A stretch of 39,308 nt of DNA from an uncultured Bacteroidales bacterium. Lineage in GTDB: Bacteria > Bacteroidota > Bacteroidia > Bacteroidales > Paludibacteraceae. Under the pieces are notes generated by a model, which was given only the letters and a program-made list of their open reading frames with translations, was not told where the DNA came from and did no database searches. The position numbers were made by a program, and so were the translations under genes. Location: contig CACWNR010000023.1 of the NCBI GenBank assembly GCA_902762355.1, positions 1-39,308 of the forward strand, written 5' to 3'. Positions within the stretch are counted from its first letter, which is position 1. Each line of letters starts with the position of its first letter. This document shows, piece by piece, positions 25,950 through 32,413 of the stretch.

Positions 25950-26491
25950 TAGTTAATCTCCTCCAATGCGCCGGTAACGGAGTCGATGATAAAACCGCGG
26001 ACGGTGATATCCTCGGGAATGAGCGGATGGGTCTGAATGGTCTTGACGGTCTTGCGAACGGATGTCTCTGTATCGCGGAAGCCTTCGAGCCAATGATTGA
26101 GGTCAATGCCGCATTCGCGGATGGTATCGAGTGTCTCGTCTTTTATGCCGCGCGCTTTCATGACGTGGTGGAAATGACTGTAACTCATGTGACACGCTCC
26201 GCATTGGCTGTGCGCTACTACCATGATTTCCTCCACGCCTAATTCGTAGATGGCCACAATGAGACTGCGCATCGCCGAATCAAAGGGCGTAATGATCAGC
26301 CCGCCGGCATTCTTAATAATCTTAGCATCGCCGTTCTTCAATCCAAGTGCCGCCGGAAGCAACTCCGTCAAACGCGTGTCCATGCACGTCAGAACAGCTA
26401 ATTTCTTGTCGGGATACTTGTCGGTCATATACTTCTCATAGCCCTTCTGCACCACGAAAGTCTTGTTAAAATCAATAATCTGGTCTATCAT
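25949..26491 (-). CDS. Beta-class carbonic anhydrase
   Basis: This zinc enzyme interconverts CO2 and bicarbonate. In the 180-aa protein the zinc and proton-transfer residues are all visible: Cys36, Asp38 and Arg40 in TCMDTRL, IIKNAGG at about 58-64, and His94 and Cys97 in AHSQCGACHM. The length fits the short bacterial type. It lies 47 bp behind the DUF1349 gene, one of the larger gaps of the run, and overlaps ybaK by one base. Confidence 0.94.
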   Translation of the reverse strand: MIDQIIDFNKTFVVQKGYEKYMTDKYPDKKLAVLTCMDTRLTELLPAALGLKNGDAKIIKNAGGLIITPFDSAMRSLIVAIYELGVEEIMVVAHSQCGACHMSYSHFHHVMKARGIKDETLDTIRECGIDLNHWLEGFRDTETSVRKTVKTIQTHPLIPEDITVRGFIIDSVTGALEEIN

Positions 26492-26538
26492 ATCAGTTCT
26501 TTTAACTTATCCATTTTATTTTAAAAGTTATATCAAAT

Positions 26539-27135
26539 CTAATCCGGTTGCTGTCCGTCATGGGCATGCCATGCACATTCGGTGATCTTCATGTCCGAGA
26601 AAACAGCCGTGAACGATGACTCCTCCGGCGAGCAGGCGTAGATGCCGAAACGTATCTCATCTGCAGCTGCAGGCATGTGGCAGATGCGCATCTGGCTGAA
26701 ATGTATGCCGTCCGTAGAACTCTCGATGCAATAATCGTCCTCCCGCCGCGAGAAACGGTACCACATCGTCTTGACATCCGCCGGAATAGCAGTCGTTGCC
26801 CAGTCCGAATAGCCGCCGTTGGTGACTACGCTACCAAGGTGTTGGAACTGCTCGTTCTCGTATTCGACGGAACCTTTGAGCCAGTTCTCGCTATCGAGGT
26901 ACATCACAATGCCGCATTGGTCGAAACGCTGATGGCTCTGCGAAAAATCGGTCTTGACAACAAACGAGAAGAAACGCTCGTTCGTCTTCATCTGCAGGAC
27001 AGGCGCATTGTCATTACGGAAATGGTAATACGTCCGTTGCCAGAGATCCGTGTGCGGTTTGGTGGTGACGGCAACCTTCTCAGGTTTCCGCGTCCACGCC
27101 ATTTGATTATATATCTGTTCAAAAGTCATATTCAT
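26539..27135 (-). CDS. DUF1349 (YesU-like) protein
   Basis: The 198-aa protein has the concanavalin-like fold of DUF1349: TKPHTDLWQRTYYHFRNDNA, RFDQCGIVMYLDSENWLKGS, SVVTNGGYSDWATT, WYRFSRREDDYCIESSTDG and DEIRFGIYACSPEESSFTAV. Relatives include yeast Regucalcin-like YLR154W-A and Bacillus YesU types; a sugar-binding role is often assumed but not shown. The start is either 27135 or 27129 (MNM); the first lies 3 bp after the upstream stop. Confidence 0.85.
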   Translation of the reverse strand: MNMTFEQIYNQMAWTRKPEKVAVTTKPHTDLWQRTYYHFRNDNAPVLQMKTNERFFSFVVKTDFSQSHQRFDQCGIVMYLDSENWLKGSVEYENEQFQHLGSVVTNGGYSDWATTAIPADVKTMWYRFSRREDDYCIESSTDGIHFSQMRICHMPAAADEIRFGIYACSPEESSFTAVFSDMKITECAWHAHDGQQPD

Positions 27136-27138
27136 AAT

Positions 27139-27345
27139 CTATAACATGACGCAAATGCGCCCTGCCTCTTTAGTGAAGATGGAAGGATAACGGCAGATGC
27201 AGGCATAGACCTGTGCGGATGTCACGGGCTTGCCGTCCTTGCGGATGTGCCAACCATTACGGTTGATAGCGGCAGCTATCTGGTCAGTCGTCTTTCCATG
27301 ACCATCCGACATGATGGCATATGTTATCGCCTCCTCTAACTTCAT
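27139..27345 (-). CDS. Stand-alone HARE-HTH-like small protein, 68 aa
   Basis: The product consists of little more than one winged-helix-like unit: LEEAITYAIMSDGHGKTTDQ, IAAAINRNGWHIRKDGKPV, TSAQVYACICRYPSIFTKEA. This fits the HARE-HTH fold, a domain found in ASXL, RNA polymerase delta and some restriction enzymes. It is thought to link DNA to enzymes. As a free protein it could regulate this gene run. It starts by TGATG overlap with the YbjQ gene and ends 3 bp before the DUF1349 gene. Confidence 0.7.
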   Translation of the reverse strand: MKLEEAITYAIMSDGHGKTTDQIAAAINRNGWHIRKDGKPVTSAQVYACICRYPSIFTKEAGRICVML

Positions 27346-27665
27346 CAGTCAATCACAACGGCTGTGCCGCTGATGGAGATCATAATCATGCTATTGGCTT
27401 GACCCATCGTCTCATAGCCAAAGCTAACGCCCACGATGGCATTGGCACCCAGTTTCTCGGCGCGCTCACGCATCTCTTTCTGCGCTGTCTCGCGTCCTTC
27501 GAGCATAGCCTTTTCGTAACTGTCGGTACGTCCTCCGAAGAAATCACGCAGCGACGCGCCAAAGTCCTTCAGGAAATTCATTCCGAAGATAACCTCTCCG
27601 GAAACAAGACCTTTGTACTCCTTAATGGTGTGACCCTCAATAGTGGGTGTGGTAGTAACTATCAT
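27345..27665 (-). CDS. YbjQ family (UPF0145) protein
   Basis: The 106-aa protein matches the YbjQ family end to end: MIVTTTPTIEGHTIKEYKGL, VSGEVIFGMNFLKDFGASLR, the segment GGRTDSYEKAMLEGRETAQK, and GANAIVGVSFGYETM. The family forms small pentameric beta rings called heavy-metal-binding on weak grounds; the role is unknown. It is 4 bp behind the NUDIX gene and overlaps the HARE-HTH gene by one base. Confidence 0.93.
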   Translation of the reverse strand: MIVTTTPTIEGHTIKEYKGLVSGEVIFGMNFLKDFGASLRDFFGGRTDSYEKAMLEGRETAQKEMRERAEKLGANAIVGVSFGYETMGQANSMIMISISGTAVVID

Positions 27666-27669
27666 AACT

Positions 27670-28131
27670 TTAATCTTTAATATTCATTACTTTTTTCGCA
27701 TCTGCCAATATCTTATCATGGTCGAAAGCCAAAGGCGGTAACTCATTCAGCGGCCACCATTTCGCAGCAGCGGCATCATCGGCAGCAGTAGCCACCGGCA
27801 TGGTAGTCATGGCTGTATAGGCTGCTGTTATGACACGTCCACGCGGATCACGCTCCACATCGGAATAGATACCCACCAACTGCATACCGGTCAACACGAT
27901 ACTGGTCTCTTCCTCCAGTTCACGCTCGGCACAACGAGCTACCGTCTCATCCATCTCAAGGAACCCACCGGGGAATGCCCAGCAACCTTTGTACGGTTCG
28001 TTACCTCGTTGGATGAGTAGCACGTACATCTGACCCTCTTTCTCTGCAAATAGCACGGCATCCGCTGTTACCGATGAACGCGGATATTGGTAGGCATACA
28101 GCCCGTCTTCTGTTAATTTATAGTCTTTCAT
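27670..28131 (-). CDS. NUDIX hydrolase (ADP-ribose pyrophosphatase-like)
   Basis: The 153-aa protein contains the NUDIX box at about 56-78, GFLEMDETVARCAERELEEE. Its metal-binding Glu residues are intact (Glu71, Glu74, Glu75), with Ser at the usual final Gly. Upstream PYKGCWAFPGG is typical of ADP-ribose and nucleotide-sugar hydrolases. Being translationally coupled (4-bp ATGA overlap) to a PARG-like gene makes ADP-ribose, the product of that enzyme, a plausible substrate; this is inference. Confidence 0.92.
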   Translation of the reverse strand: MKDYKLTEDGLYAYQYPRSSVTADAVLFAEKEGQMYVLLIQRGNEPYKGCWAFPGGFLEMDETVARCAERELEEETSIVLTGMQLVGIYSDVERDPRGRVITAAYTAMTTMPVATAADDAAAAKWWPLNELPPLAFDHDKILADAKKVMNIKD

Positions 28132-28952
28132 ACTCTTATAATCTCCTTAAATGCGCAATAGTTGCTATCGTCGTGCGGGCGGCAATAGACCGCAAACTCA
28201 ATCGTCCGGAAATGGTGGCTGAACTCTGCCAGCACATCGTTGTAAGCACGCGCCACCACTTGCGGGTCGTTCTGGAAGGCTCCGCAACCAAACGCACCCA
28301 ATATCAGCACGTTCGCTTCGTTCTGCGCAGCCACCGTTAAGATACGACGTGCACGTTGCTTGTGCAGTTGGTACAACTCGTCCTTGCTGATACGTTTGGC
28401 ATCGCCGTCGCCCGGATTATAGGGATTAGCCGGTTGCTCACGCAGGTTCGGCGCAGCACACGTGATAACATCCACCGCAAACGGATCCATCAATGGCCGG
28501 TAGTCATCGTCTTTGAGCACTTGCACGTTGGGCGTGAAGATGATGTCATCGTTATGCAACGGATTGCCGGAATGACGATGCGGCGTGTAGAACCCATCCC
28601 ACATGGCGCGTGTGTTCAGGCAGTTGTATAAGGTGGAGCAACGGCACAGACATTCCTCTTGCGCAGACGAACCATGCGTCACACCTCCGCCGGGATTAGT
28701 TGCCGAAGCGAAGTTCAGCACGCACACATGTCGTCCAATGTGTTGTGCCGCTGCCTCAAAGGAACGGTTCTTCGTCACGATGACCTGTGCCTTCTCCTCG
28801 AACCTCGGTGCCGGAATGTCCAACGATTCCTTTTCGAGAATCAGCTTCTGCGCGGCGATGGATTGCTGCTGCGCTTTATGTAATTCAAAGTCACCATTGA
28901 TACGCTCCAACGTATCGTCAAAAACCGATATAAGATATGCTCTGCGATCCAT
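28128..28952 (-). CDS. TIGR02452-family PARG-like macrodomain protein
   Basis: The 274-aa protein is a microbial poly(ADP-ribose) glycohydrolase-like macrodomain (TIGR02452/DUF2263). The signature GGGVTHGSSAQEE (88-100), with catalytic Glu pair at 99-100, sits after VLNFASATNP. LILGAFGCGAFQNDP and VDVITCAAPNLRE complete the ligand site. Such enzymes cleave ADP-ribose chains or single ADP-ribosyl groups. It is the first gene of the minus-strand accessory run, 30 bp from a consensus promoter, and overlaps NUDIX by 4 bp. Confidence 0.93.
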   Translation of the reverse strand: MDRRAYLISVFDDTLERINGDFELHKAQQQSIAAQKLILEKESLDIPAPRFEEKAQVIVTKNRSFEAAAQHIGRHVCVLNFASATNPGGGVTHGSSAQEECLCRCSTLYNCLNTRAMWDGFYTPHRHSGNPLHNDDIIFTPNVQVLKDDDYRPLMDPFAVDVITCAAPNLREQPANPYNPGDGDAKRISKDELYQLHKQRARRILTVAAQNEANVLILGAFGCGAFQNDPQVVARAYNDVLAEFSHHFRTIEFAVYCRPHDDSNYCAFKEIIRV

Positions 28953-28981
28953 GTTTCTGTTTGTTTGCGTCGTTTACGGCG

Positions 28982-29013
28982 CAAAGGTACAAAAAAAATC
29001 TGACATACACAAG
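28982..29013 (-). promoter_or_regulatory. Promoter of the accessory gene run
   Basis: On the minus strand TACCTTTG (28989 to 28982) is a full -7 match, with CTTG (29013 to 29010), an imperfect -33 box, 20 bp upstream. It sits 30 bp before the PARG-like ATG. No other equally good promoter is seen down to 21645. Confidence 0.65.
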
Positions 29014-29017
29014 GATT

Positions 29018-29150
29018 CCACCCAGAAAAACACCAAGAGAGTTGATTTTCCCACCCAGAAGCCACCCAGAAAATCGGAAAAGTGCGTCAAAACGGATGCA
29101 AATTTATAGGAAAAGTGCGAATTAGGGGTGTCAAAATCGTAGGAAAAGTG
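29018..29150. repeat. Two families of short direct repeats upstream of the accessory promoter
   Basis: CCACCCAGAA occurs at 29018-29027, 29051-29060 and 29062-29071. GGAAAAGTG occurs at 29076-29084, 29109-29117 and about 29142-29150. They lie immediately upstream of the -33 box. The rest of the gene-free stretch 28953-29330 holds no coding region I can support. Confidence 0.6.
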
Positions 29151-29297
29151 TGTTTGAAGTACTACAATGCCTTGCTCAATAGAACATTAGTAGCCTTTCA
29201 TCGGAAGATGGTCCTGTGATGATAAGGAGTAAAGTCTAGGATTACCACGTAATTCATACGAGATGCATAGGTAGTAATGTCGAAATACTCATACAAC

Positions 29298-29324
29298 AAA
29301 AAAGCGCGTCCCGTAGAACGCGCT
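29298..29324 (-). terminator. Terminator of the six-gene defence-like operon
   Basis: On the minus strand AGCGCGT pairs perfectly with ACGCGCT (29318-29324 and 29303-29309) across an 8-nt loop and runs into six T. It begins 7 bp after the AIPR gene stop. Confidence 0.9.
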
Positions 29325-29330
29325 GAGTTA

Positions 29331-31478
29331 TCACTTGTCAGGGATGATGTAATCGGTTTCTTGGTCGAGACGTTGGAAGATTTGAACGAGACGTTTTACT
29401 TGACGGTCGGTTAGATTGCCTCTTGATACGCTTATCGCACAGATACGTACGCTATCTCTGTCTGCTCCTGATAAGAGGTTTAAACGCTCCATATCTTTAT
29501 ATACGCGATTAAGGTAATCTGCACCTAAAGTCATGAACTTAGCCCACATATCTGTTGCCATGTTGAAACGTGTTTGACGCTCCTGCGTTTTTGCTTCTTC
29601 CTTTTCGAAGGAACTATCAACCGCATCTTTGATGAAATCGTCAGTAAGCGTTAAGGGTGCTTCAAGATATTTCTTCCACGTCTCTTCCTTGATTGCATAG
29701 GTACGTTCGTTGCCATGGTTACTTACCTTTTGCAGGAAATCAAACGTTTGCCGAGATACTAACTCAGCTTGCCGTGCCAAAGATGGATATATATCTTGTG
29801 TCTTCCAGATACGTTTCCAATCTATTTCCTTGCCTTTAGGAAGCGTAGCAATTATCTTAGCAATTGTGTATGGTACGTACATAGCTTTATAACCACCCGT
29901 AGGATACCAATCGGCATTATTGATGATCTTGTCTATCTTATCGTAGATAATCTTTACTGCTACCATTTTCCTGAAGAAATAGCTATTGATTGCGGCAGGA
30001 TTCGATTTCTTTAATTCAACTATCTTACTTGAGAATAATTCCCAGTTGTTAACCGGACCTTTACAAACGCTATATGGCAACAATTCGACGGTATTGAAAT
30101 ATACGCCCAATTTCTCTTTTGTGATAACTTGGTTCTTTGGGTGCAACTTTAACCATTGGTCTCGTTTGCTCTTGGTCATGTTGAAAGTAGATTGTTCATG
30201 ACGATGAGCAGAACGCTCATAGAACCAGAATGTACCATTAACCTCACCCGGTTTAGGTGGTGTTTGGTTTTCAACCAATAGCGACAGACGCTCCATATCA
30301 CGATGGAATGGATCGTTAGAGAAGAAGTCGGCTTCTTTCGTCGGGTTCTGCCAGTTCGAGCTACGTGCTATCTTTTGAACGAGGTCATTATATTCATCTT
30401 TTCTTAGCTGAAGCAATTCCGGATCTTCTATCTCATCCAAATTGAAATTGAGCACGGTTAACTTCATCGGCACATATATCTTTTCGAGGTTACCTTCCGG
30501 AGCCTCACCTTTGATATAGGCGTTACAAAGGGATACCGTTGTCTGACCACCATTCACGATTTGGAACCCATCAAATGATGTAATATAGTGTCCATCTGGA
30601 GAAAGAGTAACAGAGTTTGCTACTACAGCAATACCGTTATTGTACGTAAAGAAGCGTTCTGGCTCTTTACTAATAATGGTGCTTCTAATAGCCTTATTGA
30701 CCTTTCCTTTTGCGCTCAAGAAGCATCTAATGTTACCCTCTAAGAGTTGGCTTTGGAATTTCTTGAATAGTTTAGCCAACATAAGACCCGGTACAATACC
30801 CATGTAGGACTCAAATTGATTGGATTGAGATATGTGTGCCTTTAGGCATTGGATGCCGTCTATACCCCATTCTTTACAATCAATCAGGATGCGCTCACTT
30901 TGTGAACTACGGAAATTATCGTAGAAGCGTTCGAGTGTCCAAACTTGCAGGATAGCTGGACGACCGAGCAATAACTCTTGCTCCAGATTTTTTACACGTG
31001 TAGAAAGCGTTTTGTTCGTAACGATATAGAAACGGAAAGCCGTAATCTCGGTTGTTTCCATGTTCTTGCCTATCTTGCTACGGAACTCATTTGCAATATC
31101 TATGATCTGGTCAGATTCATCACTTGCAGCCCTTGAAATAAGACCCTCTGCTGCATCCTGAATAAAATATTGCATTTTATTGTACAGGACACGAATATCT
31201 TCATTCGTTAACGCTCCTGCATCTTGGCTATCGACAAAGTCGGTAATGAGCAATTGGATAGTAGAGTCTGCTTCTCCATATGCATACGCATGGAAGCCTA
31301 AATTGCGATTTCTCGACTTTAGGTTACAACGGAACATAACGGGGTCAATCAACACCTCATTCTTCACAAGCAAATCTAACGCTTCTTCTATGAATTGTTC
31401 TTGATTGAGATTTCCGTTTATCTGTGCGTTATTCCGCAGTTGCGATAGGAATTCTTCACGATATTCTTCGAGGGTCAT
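29331..31478 (-). CDS. AIPR-family (abortive infection phage resistance) protein
   Basis: The 715-aa protein is of the AIPR family (PF10592), first noted in plasmid abortive-infection systems and in restriction-modification-like gene clusters. The family core is visible: FTYNNGIAVVANSVTLSPDG leading to IVNGGQTTVSLCNA at about residues 303-316. A helical N-terminal part precedes it (about 1-160) and a long C-terminal part with TYAIKEETWKKYLEAPL follows. No transmembrane segment is seen. Its molecular activity is not established. It is the last gene of the operon, 8 bp behind the PD-(D/E)XK gene, and a strong terminator follows. Confidence 0.9.
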   Translation of the reverse strand: MTLEEYREEFLSQLRNNAQINGNLNQEQFIEEALDLLVKNEVLIDPVMFRCNLKSRNRNLGFHAYAYGEADSTIQLLITDFVDSQDAGALTNEDIRVLYNKMQYFIQDAAEGLISRAASDESDQIIDIANEFRSKIGKNMETTEITAFRFYIVTNKTLSTRVKNLEQELLLGRPAILQVWTLERFYDNFRSSQSERILIDCKEWGIDGIQCLKAHISQSNQFESYMGIVPGLMLAKLFKKFQSQLLEGNIRCFLSAKGKVNKAIRSTIISKEPERFFTYNNGIAVVANSVTLSPDGHYITSFDGFQIVNGGQTTVSLCNAYIKGEAPEGNLEKIYVPMKLTVLNFNLDEIEDPELLQLRKDEYNDLVQKIARSSNWQNPTKEADFFSNDPFHRDMERLSLLVENQTPPKPGEVNGTFWFYERSAHRHEQSTFNMTKSKRDQWLKLHPKNQVITKEKLGVYFNTVELLPYSVCKGPVNNWELFSSKIVELKKSNPAAINSYFFRKMVAVKIIYDKIDKIINNADWYPTGGYKAMYVPYTIAKIIATLPKGKEIDWKRIWKTQDIYPSLARQAELVSRQTFDFLQKVSNHGNERTYAIKEETWKKYLEAPLTLTDDFIKDAVDSSFEKEEAKTQERQTRFNMATDMWAKFMTLGADYLNRVYKDMERLNLLSGADRDSVRICAISVSRGNLTDRQVKRLVQIFQRLDQETDYIIPDK

Positions 31479-31486
31479 AGTGGTAG

Positions 31487-32401
31487 TTATTTCTTATAGG
31501 GTAATATTTCAGCCAATATCAGGTCAAAGCTTGCTTTCGCGATAGCAGCCGGTATGTTGGTACGGCTAATACGAGGGAAACTGTCATCTACGCGGTATTC
31601 ATCTGTTGCACGTAGTTCATACACAAACTCATCATACTTGGGATGATATGCGTAGTTGTAGTCCTTTAATTTCGACAGAAGGATATCCTTGTCGCTAACG
31701 GATTGCACTTTCTTAAGAACGGACGCAACAAGTTTGTTGAGCGAGATACCTTTGTATTCTTCAGCCATGCGCTCTAATTGGAATACGACCAGACTTCCTT
31801 CGATGGGGCTATCCAGTTGTTCGATAGAAGATATATGAACGGTATCCTTACCGAAATCAATCGTCTTGACTTCAAACCACTCTTGATCAAACGCAAAATC
31901 TTTACGTGTTTTCTCGGCTCCGCTCCATGAACTGATAGCTTTGGTTGTACTCATTCTGGGGAATAGGTGCTCGCTCAAGAATAACAGTTCTCCTATTAAG
32001 CCCTTTATTTCTGCTTCAGAGAGGAAGTCAGAACTGGAGCGGAACATTTTCTGCATGATGAAATACACCTCGCAGATGGCGTGGTAGGCATCTTGATTGG
32101 AGAGGCTGGATTGAGCGGTTGCATCAATTAGGGAGTTGAGGAAATCACAGAATGGGTGTAGCAGTTTGTTGTCCAATAGCGAGAACTCGATAGATTTTGA
32201 GCCATCGGTATTGTTGTAATGAACGATGTCAATAACTACAGAGGAATGTATTTTGCGATTAATCACAAACTTTCCTTTGAACTCAATTGCATTACGTCCT
32301 TTCTCGTCCTTGCCGTAATACAAGTCGACAGGGTGCGTGTCACCTACGCGTTTCCACGAGTTTGAGCCCGACGCTAAATTGAAGTCGTATTCAGTAATCA
32401 T
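31487..32401 (-). CDS. DUF4420 PD-(D/E)XK nuclease-like protein
   Basis: The 304-aa protein matches the PD-(D/E)XK motif family DUF4420 (PF14390). The catalytic region is KGLIGELLFLSEHLFP (helix with the conserved GE), an Asp in KDFAFDQEW, then WFEVKTIDF giving the E-x-K pair, around residues 138-182. These fit a metal-dependent endonuclease fold. In this operon it is the only clear DNA-cutting component and is expected to act with the Z1 motor encoded just upstream (12-bp gap). The rest of the protein is not recognised. Confidence 0.88.
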   Translation of the reverse strand: MITEYDFNLASGSNSWKRVGDTHPVDLYYGKDEKGRNAIEFKGKFVINRKIHSSVVIDIVHYNNTDGSKSIEFSLLDNKLLHPFCDFLNSLIDATAQSSLSNQDAYHAICEVYFIMQKMFRSSSDFLSEAEIKGLIGELLFLSEHLFPRMSTTKAISSWSGAEKTRKDFAFDQEWFEVKTIDFGKDTVHISSIEQLDSPIEGSLVVFQLERMAEEYKGISLNKLVASVLKKVQSVSDKDILLSKLKDYNYAYHPKYDEFVYELRATDEYRVDDSFPRISRTNIPAAIAKASFDLILAEILPYKK

Positions 32402-32413
32402 AGCTGTATTATT

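Noticed and set aside
26534-26541. TAGATTTG on the minus strand as an internal promoter for the carbonic anhydrase gene
   Set aside because: It matches the -7 consensus but no TTTG-like -33 box lies 19-21 bp upstream, so a chance match in a stop region is more likely.
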